Assembly: GCF_011764425.1 (NCBI RefSeq)
Contig: NZ_BLPF01000004.1
Coordinates: 372,001 to 436,000 of the forward strand
Reading direction: 5' to 3'
Length of the DNA: 64,000 bases
Source: Phytohabitans houttuyneae
GTDB lineage: Bacteria > Actinomycetota > Actinomycetes > Mycobacteriales > Micromonosporaceae
In this document: positions 44,901 through 54,572 of the stretch, piece by piece
Position numbering within the stretch: the first letter of the stretch is position 1
Layout of the letters: the number at the start of each line of letters is the position of its first letter
Notes under the pieces: generated by a model
Told to the model about the DNA's origin: nothing
Seen by the model: the letters and a program-made list of their open reading frames with translations, nothing else
Databases searched by the model: none
Program-made: the position numbers and the translations under genes

Positions 44901-45317
44901 TCATCCGCGCGGCGTGCCGGTGAAGTCCAGACGCTTGGTGAACGACACGGTGGTGCCGTGCCCGAGGTCGCTGGTCACGGTGAGCTGGTCGGTCAGCAGG
45001 TCGATCAGGTAGAGACCGCGTCCGGACGCGGCGGTCGGTTGGACCCGAGGGGTCTGTGCGTCGTAGACGAACCCGCCGCCTTGGTCGACAACCTTGACGT
45101 CGCATCGGCCGGCGGCGATGTTTACCTTCAAGACATAGGCGTGCGCGCCGTCGGCGTGAGCGACCACGTTGCCGCAAGCCTCGCTGACGACGACGGCGAG
45201 CTGCTCGCGGCAGCTCCCCGTCACCTCCAGGGCCGCCAAGGCGGCGCCAAGGACGCCGCGAGCAACCCGAAGGCTCTCGACCTCACGGGGCAGGCACACG
45301 ACGATACTCACTGTCAT
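44901..45317 (-). CDS. RsbW-like anti-sigma factor kinase (HATPase)
   Basis: ATG 45317 gives 138 residues; the longer frame adds an unconserved 23 residues. GHKL ATPase motifs: N box VVVSEACGNVVAHA (Glu and Asn), G1 DQGGGF, G2 GRGLYLIDLL, and GTTVSFTKRL. Anti-sigma kinases of this type bind a SigB/SigF sigma factor and are released by STAS antagonists. Candidates for both partners are in the window (33947 and 41597; 52904). Confidence 0.88.
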   Translation of the reverse strand: MTVSIVVCLPREVESLRVARGVLGAALAALEVTGSCREQLAVVVSEACGNVVAHADGAHAYVLKVNIAAGRCDVKVVDQGGGFVYDAQTPRVQPTAASGRGLYLIDLLTDQLTVTSDLGHGTTVSFTKRLDFTGTPRG

Positions 45318-45404
45318 ATTTGCGCCGGACAATGGGATCGCCTCGCCCTCAGCGGTTGTGCCGAACCTGCGCCTCACCCCCCACACTGCCCGTTCGACGC
45401 ATTC

Positions 45405-46425
45405 TCAACCGTTGCTCGCTGCCGGCGTAGCCTTCTGTCCGGTCGTTGCGGTCTCCCCGAGGCGGTGGCCGCGCTCGGCGGCCGCGTCGGCGTCCTCGGC
45501 CAGGTCCGGGTGGTCGGCCGGTAGCGGCACGCACATCCAGAGCGCCTTCGGCTGTACCTGTACGTCCAGCAGCCGGCCGGCCTCGATGAGGTCGCCGTCG
45601 AGCTGGCGGGGCTGCGCCCGATCGCTGGCAATCTCCACGCGGCTCCCCGGTACACCTCCATGGAGGGCACCCGTTCCTTGCGCCGCACTACCGCCCAGCC
45701 CAGCGCCAGCCAGTGCCGCAGGAGGCGGGGGTCAGGATCGCGACGTCCAGCAGGCCGTCGTCGGGGCGTGCCTCAGTCAGCAGGCGTACGCCGCCCTGAA
45801 GGCGTCCGACGTTGGCCACGAGCACGGTCTGTGCCTTGCGCCGGATCGGCTTGCCGCCGTCGATGCGGACGGTGACGTTCATCCGGCGGTCCGTGACGTG
45901 TCGCAGGGCTCCGGCGATGTACGCCGGCCAGCCGAAGCGTGCCTTCGCGGTGTCCGAGGTCGCGTCGAGCATGCGGGCGTCGAAGCCCATGCCGGCCATC
46001 ACGGTGAAGTGCTGACCGTCGACCTCACCCACGTCCAGCCGGCGCAGGCCGCCTTCCAGGGCCACTTCGAGCCCGGCGGCCACATCGGTGGAGAGGCCCA
46101 GGTTCGCGGCGAGCAGGTTGCCGGTACCCGCCGGCAGGACCGCCATCGCGGTGTCGGTGCCCATGAGCGCGGAGACCGCCGAGAGGATTGTGCCGTCCCC
46201 GCCGGCGACGAAAACGATCTCCGCGCCAGTGGCGACCGCGTCCGCGGTCTGGCTGCGTCCGGGCTCCTCCGAAGTGGTCTGGTACCACCGCGGTGCCGGC
46301 CAACCGGCCGCGGTCAGCGCGCCGTCGACAGTCGCGCGGAACTCGTCGAGGTCGTCGACCTTGACGGGGTTGACGACCACGGCTGACCGGACCGGCCGGG
46401 TCACGGATCTCTCGACGACGTCCAT
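45405..46425 (-). CDS. Diacylglycerol/lipid kinase, two single-base frameshifts
   Basis: The N-terminal catalytic domain is intact: AVVVNPVKVDDLDEF, AGGDGTILSAVSAL (GGDGT ATP motif), LPAGTGNLLAANLGL. The C-terminal domain lies in two further frames: LLRHWLALGWAVVRRKERV and VEIASDRAQPRQLDGDLIEA. One base restored at the G5 run 45727-45731 and one at the C4 run 45645-45648 rejoins all three parts into 340 residues, the normal family length. It phosphorylates diacylglycerol or related lipids. The ATG 46425 overlaps the stop of the gene before it (TGATG). Confidence 0.82.
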
Positions 46426-46877
46426 CACTTCGCCCCGCCGCCGGTTGGAGCCGCTTTCAGGTCTGGTGCCCGGTCGCTCGGCCGGCTGATGACCCGGCGC
46501 TGGTCCGCTCGGGCACATCGGAACGGCCGCGTCGAGGCGAGAAACGCACGCAGCGGCGGCCTGGTGAGCGGGCGCGGCAGGTGTGCGAGGCCGGCGACGA
46601 CGACCTGGGCGGCGGGCAGCGTGGCGGCGCGCAGCATCGGATTGAGCTGCGGACCGAAGTCGCCCCCAGGGACCTCGGAGTCACCGTGGCCGGGCAGGTC
46701 GGGGGCGATCACCGTGTGGGTGGCCGCGAGCTTTTCGACGAGGTACCGCCAGGTATGGCGGGTCCCGCCGAGCCCATGCACGAGCAGCGGTTCGCCCGAT
46801 CCGGCGGTGGTGTAGGCGACGAAACCGCAGGGCAGGTCGATGCGGCCGGATGTGGGCGACGCGAGCGGGTGGCTCAT
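46425..46877 (-). pseudogene. Alpha/beta hydrolase lacking its nucleophile segment
   Basis: ATG 46877 starts a normal hydrolase: FVAYTTAGSGEPLLVHGLGG (oxyanion HG), TRHTWRYLVEKLAATHTV, IAPDLPGHGDSEVPGGDF. It then jumps directly to GPQLNPMLRAATLPAAQV, which in relatives follows the nucleophile helix. About 50 residues including the GHSLGG elbow are absent, and there is no catalytic His at the end (RAPDLKAAPTGGGAK). The protein should be inactive as an esterase. The frame is kept, and it is translationally coupled to the lipid kinase. Confidence 0.65.
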
Positions 46878-46915
46878 GACGGTGGTAATCGGATCTCCTG
46901 GGGTGTGAAAAGGGG

Positions 46916-46941
46916 GCCTGCCGCCCAACGGGGCGGCAGGC
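46916..46941 (-). terminator. Rho-independent terminator
   Basis: An 11-bp perfect stem (GCCTGCCGCCC) with a 4-nt loop, followed on the minus strand by CCCCTTTT. It ends the small membrane-protein gene. Confidence 0.75.
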
Positions 46942-46950
46942 ACACCAGGG

Positions 46951-47256
46951 TCAGACGTTGTTGCGGTCGCGGCTGCCAGACTTGGCCAGGCCGCGGCTGA
47001 TCATGTATCCGACGGTCAGCAGGACGATGTACAGCCACGCGCGATCAGCCCGGAAGTAGTCGACCGCGCCGCCGTTGTCGCCGTTGCCGTTTCCGTCGAC
47101 GACGAGGGATGCGATCAGCACGGCTACGACGGCGACCGCGTACGCGATGAATTCCGTCGTCTTGAACCCGGGCTTGGTCTCCCTGACCAGACGCTGCGGC
47201 CGGTCCGTGTGGACGGCGCCGTCTTGCCGGAAAGACCCGGCGGTGGAAGTAGCCAC
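46951..47256 (-). CDS. Small membrane protein, 101 aa
   Basis: GTG 47256 after GGAGA fits best. A hydrophilic N-terminus (HTDRPQRLVRETKPGFKT) is followed by two helices (EFIAYAVAVVAVLIASLVV, LYIVLLTVGYMISRGLA) separated by an Asn/Gly-rich loop (DGNGNGDNGG). Such two-helix proteins are common and unassigned in actinobacteria. A clear terminator follows. Confidence 0.7.
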   Translation of the reverse strand: MATSTAGSFRQDGAVHTDRPQRLVRETKPGFKTTEFIAYAVAVVAVLIASLVVDGNGNGDNGGAVDYFRADRAWLYIVLLTVGYMISRGLAKSGSRDRNNV

Positions 47257-47481
47257 AAAAATCTCCAAGCGATAATTCGGCGGTTTCGCCGGGCAATCCT
47301 GAGAATCAGTCCGCCTTGATCTTGTAGATGCGGGCGGAATGCGCTGGTGCGAACGGAGCACCAATCGATTGCTCCCAATGCATACCCGTGACGACCCCGA
47401 GTAAACGAATCGGCCGGATACGGCGAGGTGACGGCAGGCACAGCGCCGGGACGCGATTGACCGGTGTTGCAGGCGTGCCGT

Positions 47482-47506
47482 GATTGGCCGCGGTTGGCTC
47501 GGGTAC
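47482..47506 (+). promoter_or_regulatory. SigB/SigF-like promoter of the hydrolase gene
   Basis: GATTGG, 13-bp spacer, GGGTAC, 33 bp before ATG 47540. Hexamers and spacing match the CsbD-like gene promoter at 42366, which supports one stress-sigma regulon. Confidence 0.6.
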
Positions 47507-47539
47507 CCCCAAAGTGTGATGAGCCTAGGTAGGGCCCGG

Positions 47540-48367
47540 ATGAGTCCGGCACAACGGCGCCTGGCCGGCGCTGCCCCGCGCCCTGCCGGTGGATTCGTCA
47601 GCCGACGCGTCGACGTCGCCGGCGTGCGCCTGCACGTGCGTGAACGCGCCGATCTCGGATCGGCCCAGCCGGCGTGGGTTCTGCTGCACGGTCTCGCGGT
47701 ATCGCACCGCTACCTGATGCCGACCGCGGCGGCGCTGACCGCAAGCCCGACGTACGTCCCGGATCTTCCCGGCTTCGGGCTGTCGGGCAAACCGTCTCGG
47801 GTGTTCGACCCCGCCGATCATGCTCATACCGTCGCGGCGTGGATGGACGCGGCCGGCATTGCCGAGGCATATGTTCTCGGCAACTCGTTCGGCTGCCAGG
47901 TCGCGGTCGAGTTGGCGGTGCGGCGACCGGATCTTGTCGCGGCGCTGGTGCTGGTAGGGCCGACGGTCGACCCCGCGGCACCCACCGCCGGAGGGCAGAT
48001 CGGGCGCTGGCTGCGCGACCTGCTCAGCGAGGACCCGCGCCAGGCAGGCATCATCGCGGCCGACGTCCGCGACGCCGGTCCGCGCAGGATCCTCGGAACC
48101 CTGCGCCACAGCGTCCGCCATGACATGCGGCGAAGGCTCCGCGAGGTGACCGCGCCAACGCTCGTGACGCGCGGTGAACACGATCCGATCGCCCCGCACC
48201 GCTGGATCAGCGAGGCAGCGGCCCTGGTCCGGCATGGGAGCACCGCACAGGTGCCCAGAGCCGCGCACAACGCGGTGACCACGGCTGGCGACGTCGTCGC
48301 CGCGCAGGCCACCCAGTTCGTCGCCGTCCATGCCCGGGCGGGACGCGACCTCGGCGAAGCGCGCTGA
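47540..48367 (+). CDS. Alpha/beta hydrolase
   Basis: ATG 47540 with GGTAGGG gives 275 residues (ATG 47519 also possible). The fold is complete: VLLHGLAVSHRYLMP, VPDLPGFGLSGKPS, nucleophile GNSFGCQ (Ser), acid in GEHDPIAP, and His in RAAHNAV. The nucleophile elbow is GNSFG rather than GHSxG, as in the haloperoxidase/meta-cleavage hydrolase branch. Substrate unknown. Transcription probably depends on the stress promoter just upstream. Confidence 0.88.
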   Translation: MSPAQRRLAGAAPRPAGGFVSRRVDVAGVRLHVRERADLGSAQPAWVLLHGLAVSHRYLMPTAAALTASPTYVPDLPGFGLSGKPSRVFDPADHAHTVAAWMDAAGIAEAYVLGNSFGCQVAVELAVRRPDLVAALVLVGPTVDPAAPTAGGQIGRWLRDLLSEDPRQAGIIAADVRDAGPRRILGTLRHSVRHDMRRRLREVTAPTLVTRGEHDPIAPHRWISEAAALVRHGSTAQVPRAAHNAVTTAGDVVAAQATQFVAVHARAGRDLGEAR

Positions 48368-48606
48368 GTTGATGCCGTGCCGTGAGGCGGGCCACGAATT
48401 GGCAGGTTTGGTTTGCCCGGTCATGACGTGGGCATTCAATTTCTATCTCTTGCGGTAAGCCCGCAGAAACAGGCGACGCGTGGGGTAGCCGCGTCGAGGG
48501 CGCAGAGAAGGTCCAGAACGACTTTCGGCCACCGCCCGTACGACCACCAAGGTACGGCCGGAACGGGTCGTGTCCATTTTCGAGTCACTGGCACTGGGAG
48601 TGCATC

Positions 48607-49170
48607 ATGAACGAACGTCATACGGTTGTCCGCACCTTGCACGACATGGGCGCGGCTATTTGGTTGGGCGGTTCCTTGATGGGAGCCGTCGGTCTCAACG
48701 GTGCGTCGAGGGACGTGCGCGACTCCGGCGACCGGGCCCGTGTGGCCTCGGCCGGGTGGGCCCGATGGGCTCCGGTTTCCGCGGCGGCTGTCGGGGCGCA
48801 TGTTGTCGGCGGACTCGGTCTGCTGTTGGCAAATCGTGGCCGGGTTCGCGGCCAGTCGGGGGTCACCGCGAACACAGCGATCAAGACGGTCCTGACCGTG
48901 GTCGCGATCGGCACCACGGTCTACAGCGGCGTACTGGGTGCGAAGGTGGCCAAGGCCGGCAGGGTGAACGCCGAGAGCGGCACTGTCGCGTCGCCCGAAA
49001 CGCCGGACGACGTCGCCACCGCGCAACAGCAGTTGCGGGGTCTGCAGTGGGCCACGCCCGTGCTGACCGCCGCCATCGTCGCGTTGGGATCGCAGCAGGG
49101 TGAGCAGCAACGTCCTGGGCAGATGTTCGACGGCTTCACCACCAAGGTCGCCCGGCTCGCCGGTCGCTGA
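48607..49170 (+). CDS. Hypothetical membrane protein, 187 aa
   Basis: ATG 48607 with GGGAG upstream. Four hydrophobic segments (MGAAIWLGGSLMGAVGL, VSAAAVGAHVVGGLGLLLA, TVLTVVAIGTTVYSGVLGA, TPVLTAAIVALG) and short loops suggest a small integral membrane protein; the loop with ASPETPDDVATAQQQLRG is hydrophilic. Family not recognised. It stands alone between intergenic regions of ~240 bp and ~100 bp. Confidence 0.7.
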   Translation: MNERHTVVRTLHDMGAAIWLGGSLMGAVGLNGASRDVRDSGDRARVASAGWARWAPVSAAAVGAHVVGGLGLLLANRGRVRGQSGVTANTAIKTVLTVVAIGTTVYSGVLGAKVAKAGRVNAESGTVASPETPDDVATAQQQLRGLQWATPVLTAAIVALGSQQGEQQRPGQMFDGFTTKVARLAGR

Positions 49171-49192
49171 TCAAGATCGGCTGGCGACGGGC

Positions 49193-49226
49193 GAGGCAGC
49201 GGCCGGCGGGGGCCGGCCGCTGCCTC
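49193..49226 (+). terminator. Long GC hairpin terminator
   Basis: A 15-bp perfect stem (GAGGCAGCGGCCGGC) with a GGGG loop between the membrane-protein gene and transketolase. There is no U-tract. Confidence 0.65.
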
Positions 49227-49272
49227 ACGGTCCGTCGCCATTTCCGCATTTCACCAGTCAGGAGCGCAGCGC

Positions 49273-51492
49273 ATGAGCGAACGGATCGGAACAGCCGGTG
49301 CGGTGGTCGGCCGGGACGCCGGGGTGGGCTGGCCGGTGGCCGACCGCGCCGGTTGGGACGCGGTGGACGTCCGCGCGGTGGACACCGTGCGGCTGCTGGC
49401 CGCGGACGCGGTACAGAAGGTCGGCAACGGCCATCCCGGTACCGCGATGAGCCTCGCGCCGCTGGCATACCTGCTGTTTCAGAAGGTGATGCGGCACGAC
49501 CCGAACGATGACCAGTGGCTGGGTCGGGACCGGTTCGTCTTGTCCTGCGGCCACTCGAGTCTCACCCTTTACATTCAGCTGTACCTGGCCGGCTACGGCC
49601 TCGAACTGAGCGACCTGCGGGCGTTGCGCACGTGGGGCTCGGCCACCCCGGGGCATCCGGAGTTTCGGCACACCCGCGGCGTGGAGGTCACCACCGGGCC
49701 GCTCGGACAGGGTGTGGCCAACGCCGTCGGGATGGCACTGGCCGCGCGGCGCGAACGGGGACTGCTGGACCCTGAGACGGCACCGGGGCAGAGCCCGTTC
49801 GACCACCACGTGTACGTGCTCGCCTCCGACGGCGACCTGATGGAAGGCGTCGCCGCCGAGGCAAGTTCCCTCGCCGGTCACCAGGAGCTGGGCAACCTGG
49901 TGCTGTTCTACGACTCGAACCACATCTCCATCGAGGACGACACCGACATCTCGTTCAGCGAAGACGTCGCCGCCCGCTACGCCGCCTACGGCTGGCACGT
50001 ACAGACGGTCGACTGGACCTCGACCGGCGCCTACGTCGAGGACGTCGACGCGCTGCTGGCCGCCACCGAAGCGGCGAAGGCCGACACCACGCGGCCGTCG
50101 ATCATCGTGCTTCGCACCATCATCGGCTGGCCGGCCCCGACCAAGCAGAACACCGGAAAGGCGCACGGCTCCGCCCTGGGCGATGAAGAGATCGCCGCGA
50201 CCAAGCGACTGCTCGGCTTCGACCCGTTGCACACGTTCACCGTCGAGGACGACGTGCTGGAACGGGCCCGCCAGGCCGTGGACCGCGGCCGTTCCGTCCA
50301 CGAGCGGTGGCAGCCGGGCTACGACGCCTGGCGCGGTGCGAACCCTGACCGGGCCGCGCTGCTGGACCGGCTCCAAGCCCGCCAGCTGCCCGCCGGCTGG
50401 GCCGACGCCCTGCCCAGCTTTCCCGCGGACCCCGATGGGATGGCCACCCGCAAGGCGTCTGGCAAGGTACTGACCGCGCTGGCGCCGGTACTGCCGGAGT
50501 TGTGGGGTGGTTCGGCGGACCTGGCCGAGAGCAACAACACCACGATGGAGGGCGAACCGTCGTTTGTCCCGACCAGCCGGCAGACCCGCCAGTGGAAGGG
50601 CGGCCCGTACGGACGCACCCTCCACTTTGGAATCCGCGAGCACGCCATGGGTGCGATCCTCAACGGCATCGCACTGCAAAGCCTCACGCGGCCCTACGGC
50701 GGGACGTTTCTCGCGTTCAGCGACTACATGCGACCCGCGGTACGCCTCGCGGCCCTCATGCAGCTACCGGCCATCTACGTGTGGACCCATGACTCCATCG
50801 GCCTCGGCGAGGACGGCCCGACGCACCAACCCGTGGAACACCTCGCCGTGCTGCGCGCGATCCCCGGCCTGGATGTGGTGCGCCCCGCGGACGCCAACGA
50901 GACCGCCGTGTGCTGGCGAACCGTCCTGGAACACACCGACCGGCCGGCGGGCCTCGTCCTGTCCCGGCAGAACGTGCCCACGCTAGCGCGCCGTCCCGGT
51001 GCGTACGAGTCGGCCGAGGGGGCGGCGCGCGGCGCGTACATCCTCGCTGACACCGGCCACACGCCGGACGTGATCCTGATCGCCACCGGCTCTGAGGTCC
51101 AGATCGCCTTGGAGGCGCGGAACCTGCTCACGACCGGCGGCCTGTCCGTGCGCGTGGTGTCGATGCCGTGCCGGGAATGGTTCGCCGCACAACCGCTCGA
51201 CTACCGCGACCACGTGCTCCCTCCGGCGGTCCGCGCAAGGGTCAGCGTCGAAGCCGGTATCGGCCAGTCGTGGCGCGACATCGTCGGCGACGCGGGCCGG
51301 ATCGTCAGCCTCGAACACTACGGAGCCTCGGCGGACTACCAGCGGCTCTATCGCGAGTTCGGGATCAGACCGCAAGCCGTCGCCGCGGCTGCCCACGACA
51401 GCATCCACGACACCGCCACGCTGCCCCGACCCGGCGGCCACCAGCAGGCAGCCACCCCCACAACCGGCGGCACCGGCGACCGCCCCGCCTGA
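49273..51492 (+). CDS. tkt: Transketolase
   Basis: ATG 49273 with GGAG gives 739 residues. Thiamine-diphosphate motif [14 protein letters not shown]...[11 protein letters not shown] (the usual GDG is SDGD here), active-site [13 protein letters not shown], and C-terminal [29 protein letters not shown], are all present. The extra C-terminal tail (~30 Pro/Thr/Gly-rich residues) is unlike most transketolases. It transfers two-carbon units between sugar phosphates in the pentose phosphate pathway. A stand-alone copy among stress genes suggests a paralogue rather than the main enzyme. Confidence 0.95.
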   Translation: MSERIGTAGAVVGRDAGVGWPVADRAGWDAVDVRAVDTVRLLAADAVQKVGNGHPGTAMSLAPLAYLLFQKVMRHDPNDDQWLGRDRFVLSCGHSSLTLYIQLYLAGYGLELSDLRALRTWGSATPGHPEFRHTRGVEVTTGPLGQGVANAVGMALAARRERGLLDPETAPGQSPFDHHVYVLASDGDLMEGVAAEASSLAGHQELGNLVLFYDSNHISIEDDTDISFSEDVAARYAAYGWHVQTVDWTSTGAYVEDVDALLAATEAAKADTTRPSIIVLRTIIGWPAPTKQNTGKAHGSALGDEEIAATKRLLGFDPLHTFTVEDDVLERARQAVDRGRSVHERWQPGYDAWRGANPDRAALLDRLQARQLPAGWADALPSFPADPDGMATRKASGKVLTALAPVLPELWGGSADLAESNNTTMEGEPSFVPTSRQTRQWKGGPYGRTLHFGIREHAMGAILNGIALQSLTRPYGGTFLAFSDYMRPAVRLAALMQLPAIYVWTHDSIGLGEDGPTHQPVEHLAVLRAIPGLDVVRPADANETAVCWRTVLEHTDRPAGLVLSRQNVPTLARRPGAYESAEGAARGAYILADTGHTPDVILIATGSEVQIALEARNLLTTGGLSVRVVSMPCREWFAAQPLDYRDHVLPPAVRARVSVEAGIGQSWRDIVGDAGRIVSLEHYGASADYQRLYREFGIRPQAVAAAAHDSIHDTATLPRPGGHQQAATPTTGGTGDRPA

Positions 51493-51502
51493 CGAGTTCG
51501 GT

Positions 51503-52546
51503 CTACGCGCTGCGGCTGGGCGACGGGATCTGGTCGATCGGCAGCTGCGGTTGTCGGGCCTGGCCGGCGTCGTCCTGGTCGGTGGTGCGGAGGCGCAGGA
51601 CCAGGTACGGGTAGCCGACGCTGGTAAGCAGGACCCGTATCGCCTCGCGCGTATGGGTCATCTCGATGGTGGCGCTGAGCGGCAAAAGGGAGACGCCGAT
51701 CTCAGTGGCCGTGAGCCAGGCCGCGGACAGTGCTTCCCCAGCGCGTAGCCAGTTGATTGGTTGGTCACCGCGGCCGTAGAGGATCGCGAAGAGCGCCGGC
51801 CGGTCGTGTGGCCCGGTCGGGCTGGGGCCAGCGTTCCAAGAGGCAAGCTCCGCCAACCATCCGGTCTCGTCGGTCTGGCCTTGGGCGAGGTCGGCTGCCG
51901 CGGCGAGGTCGAGTACCTGGTTCGGGTAGAGGACATGCAGCAGCGAGCCTTGGGCGTGGACCGCGGTGATGATCGCGGCTAGCGCGTCAGCGCCGACCCG
52001 CCGGCCGGACAGCTCGCGGCGGTCGGTGTGACGCAAGCCGATGGTCTGCTCCCGGCGCACCATCAGCGGCTCGATCGGTTTCGGCGCCGGGTCGTCCGCC
52101 TGTACGCGGGCCAGGTGCTCGGGGCGGGCGACGTCGGGCATGCGGGTCACGGTGGCGCGCCAGCCCTGCGCGCCAAGGCTGACCCGGGCGTGATGTAGTG
52201 CCGCGCCGCAGCTCAACGTCGCTAGGCGGGCGTCGGGATCGGTGACGTCGACGGGGCGGCTGGAGTCGAGGTGGAGATCCAGCCCGTCGCCCGTCATGCG
52301 CCACTTCCATGGCTGGGGCTGGTGGATCGATGGAGCGAGACCGGCCGCGGCGACCGCTTTGGCCAACGCCTCGGTCACTGGCGAGCCGGCTGCGTCGCGG
52401 CTGGGGCCGCCGTCTCCTGTCCGGCTCCGGCTTGGCGGGCCATGGGCCGCTTCATGTCCCTCGAACCGTCTGGCGATGCGGACGGCGAGCGCGAGCAGGA
52501 GCAACGTCAGGGCGACGACGACGATAACGGTCCACGCGGTTGACAT
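51503..52546 (-). CDS. Acg-like nitroreductase-family protein
   Basis: ATG 52546 after GAGAGGA gives 347 residues. An N-terminal membrane helix (AWTVIVVVALTLLLLALAV) precedes a nitroreductase-type FMN-binding domain: AAAGLAPSIHQPQPWKW, DARLATLSCGAALHHARVSL, RHTDRRELSGRRV, PLSATIEMTHTREAIR. This matches the Acg (Rv2032-like) group, which is induced by dormancy and hypoxia in mycobacteria and may sequester flavin. The membrane anchor is unusual. It lies only 11 bp from the convergent transketolase. Confidence 0.85.
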   Translation of the reverse strand: MSTAWTVIVVVALTLLLLALAVRIARRFEGHEAAHGPPSRSRTGDGGPSRDAAGSPVTEALAKAVAAAGLAPSIHQPQPWKWRMTGDGLDLHLDSSRPVDVTDPDARLATLSCGAALHHARVSLGAQGWRATVTRMPDVARPEHLARVQADDPAPKPIEPLMVRREQTIGLRHTDRRELSGRRVGADALAAIITAVHAQGSLLHVLYPNQVLDLAAAADLAQGQTDETGWLAELASWNAGPSPTGPHDRPALFAILYGRGDQPINWLRAGEALSAAWLTATEIGVSLLPLSATIEMTHTREAIRVLLTSVGYPYLVLRLRTTDQDDAGQARQPQLPIDQIPSPSRSA

Positions 52547-52903
52547 TTGAAGATCCTCTCCGGGGCCAACTCGGCGAGCCGCCTGGTGTGCTTCCGTCCA
52601 CAGTGGCCCAGAGATCGGGTGGTGCCTGCGGGCTCGTCGCCGTCGGCGACAACAATTGTGCTCGATACGCGATCTGGCCAACTCGGCCTCGATCGGTGAA
52701 TGCCTCACTGGCGGCGTGCGCCGCCAGGGTCTCGAGCGACGCCTTCACTCTACGCCTGCTCGGAGCATCTGCTTCGGTAGCGGCCCGTCGCAGGAAGTGG
52801 GCCGCGGACCTATGCCATATAGGCGTTCGGGCGTAGTCTGGCAGCAGCGTTTGCTCCGGACCCCGGTGACGTGCTTGAGAGTCGGCCGCCCGGGGGAGGA
52901 TCC
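52547..52903. other. Divergent intergenic region
   Basis: 357 bp between the nitroreductase (minus) and the sigma-factor gene (plus). It must hold both promoters. A TATGCCATAT palindrome-like -10 candidate lies near 52810; no exact GGGTA stress promoter and no RNA gene are visible. Confidence 0.4.
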
Positions 52904-53728
52904 GTGAGCACCACCGATTCGGTCGCGCATAGCGCCGTCATCAACCCTGGCATCGATACCGCATCGCCGGGCGGCCAACGGGTTGAGGCAGAGCAAACCA
53001 CCGAGCAGGTGCTGATCCGGCGTGACGCTCTGCCGGCGGGCCATCCGCACCGCGCCACACTCCGCGCCAAGGCCATCGAGGAAAATCTGCCGATGGCCAG
53101 ACGGCTGGCGCGCCGCTATGCCGGCCGAGGTGAGGTCCTGGACGACCTGGCGCAGGTAGCCGCGGTCGCCCTCATACGGGCCGTCGACCGGTACGACACG
53201 AGCCGGGAGGTGCCCTTCGTCAGCTACGCCGCCCCGACCATCCTCGGCGCACTCAAACGACATTTCCGCGAGAGCGCCTGGGCGATGCGGGTGCCGCGAC
53301 CGACCCAGGAGCTGGCGGCCAAGATCGCGACCGCCACCAGCGAACTCACCCACCAGAGGGGCCGCTACCCGAGTCCCAGTGAGCTCGCCGAACACCTGCA
53401 GGTCAGCGTCGACGGCCTGAAGGACGCCATCGACGCCCGGCACGCCTACCAGCCAGCGTCACTCGACGCCCCGCAGCGCGGCGGCAACACCAACCTCGCC
53501 GACAATCTCGGTGGCCTGGATCCCCGGTACGCCCACGTGGACGACCGTCTCGCGCTCCAGCCACTGTTTGCCGCCCTGCCACCACGCGAGCAGCGCATCC
53601 TCACCATGCGGTTCTACGAACACATGACCCAGACCCAGATCGCCGACCAGATCGGCATGTCCCAGATGCACGTGTCCCGGCTGCTGAAGCAGTCCCTCGC
53701 CCGCCTGCGCACAGCGATGCCATCCTGA
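52904..53728 (+). CDS. SigB/SigF-type RNA polymerase sigma factor
   Basis: GTG 52904 after GGGGGAGGA gives 274 residues. Region 2: IEENLPMARRLARRYAGRGE, LDDLAQVAAVALIRAVDRYD, FVSYAAPTILGALKRHFRE. Region 3: LAAKIATATSELTHQRGRYP. Region 4: LPPREQRILTMRFYEHMTQT, QIADQIGMSQMHVSRLL. This is the general-stress group controlled by partner switching. The RsbW-like kinase and two STAS antagonists in the same island are the obvious control circuit, although they are 8-19 kb away. Confidence 0.93.
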   Translation: MSTTDSVAHSAVINPGIDTASPGGQRVEAEQTTEQVLIRRDALPAGHPHRATLRAKAIEENLPMARRLARRYAGRGEVLDDLAQVAAVALIRAVDRYDTSREVPFVSYAAPTILGALKRHFRESAWAMRVPRPTQELAAKIATATSELTHQRGRYPSPSELAEHLQVSVDGLKDAIDARHAYQPASLDAPQRGGNTNLADNLGGLDPRYAHVDDRLALQPLFAALPPREQRILTMRFYEHMTQTQIADQIGMSQMHVSRLLKQSLARLRTAMPS

Positions 53729-53751
53729 GGTCACCAGGGGGCGTGTCGGCG

Positions 53752-53784
53752 AGGGGTCCCAGGCGGAACCCGCCCGGGACCCCT
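53752..53784 (+). terminator. Terminator of the sigma-factor gene
   Basis: AGGGGTCCC ... GGGACCCCT form a 9-bp stem, extended by an inner GGCGG/CCGCC pairing, 24 bp after the stop. Confidence 0.7.
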
Positions 53785-53989
53785 GCCTTCCCCCTATCCC
53801 CTGGAAAGTCTCGATCCCGGTGCTCGCCACATCGACGGTGGCGCCCACAACCGATGTCGGTCACCTCGTCGCCGTCTGCAGCACACGCCACTAGAGGGCG
53901 GCATCGCGATGGGTGAGCCGTGAGCGCCGCAGCGCGGCCCCGGACAGAACAGCAAGCGACCAAAGGTCGGCGAAGCCCTGGTCCTGGTC

Positions 53990-54136
53990 ATGAAGACCCC
54001 TTGGACGGTAGACATCCATGGCTATCAGCAGGATTTCGCCACCGGGGGCCGGGGTGACACCGTCACACTACACCGCGTCAAACTCATCGCGGCGCTCAAA
54101 CCGTACCGACTTCGTCTACTTCAGCAGTTCGCGTGA
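53990..54136 (+). other. 48-codon ORF, possible gene remnant
   Basis: The frame reads MKTPWTVDIHGYQQDFATGG, then GDTVTLHRVKLIAALKPYR and ends at TGA 54134-54136. The composition looks like a real protein, and the frame continues open upstream (VGEALVLVM) without a start codon. No ribosome site and no recognised family. Probably the tail of a lost gene. Confidence 0.3.
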
Positions 54137-54163
54137 ATCCCCGCGTTCGTCCAACCGGCACAG

Positions 54164-54358
54164 TCAAGGCCGGTGCGGGACATCATCCTCGGCGGGACCG
54201 GCGTCAAATGGTGTCCGCAGGCGCGTCATCGCGGCCTCGCTCTCGTCAGGCGCGGCCTGGGGCGGGCCCGACGAGTCGGTCTCCGGCACCGAGCGGAAAA
54301 GATCTCCGTACGACCGGGGCGCCTCCCGGGCGCGATCCGGTGTTTGCTCACTGGTCAT
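54164..54358 (-). CDS. Small hypothetical acidic protein, 64 aa
   Basis: ATG 54358 with TTGGAG six nt upstream. The product is hydrophilic and probably unstructured (SEQTPDRAREAPRSYGDLF, ETDSSGPPQAAPDESEA, FDAGPAEDDVPHRP). The longer frame upstream to 54610 overlaps the glycosyltransferase start and looks unreal. Confidence 0.5.
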   Translation of the reverse strand: MTSEQTPDRAREAPRSYGDLFRSVPETDSSGPPQAAPDESEAAMTRLRTPFDAGPAEDDVPHRP

Positions 54359-54572
54359 TTTCGGCTCCAATGCAAGCGACAAAAGAGGAGAGTGTGCTGC
54401 TCGCCCGCCAAACGCGAGCCGGCGGGTTGGTGGGCCGCCGCGTACCCTGAAGGTCAACGGTACGCGCAGCCGTACCAGCTCGCTCCAGGCAGGGCCCGCT
54501 CTGGCGCCGTGAGCCCATGCAAATCCATAGTGGACGGATTCCAACATATATGAAGATCGACTGGTCTGCTCG

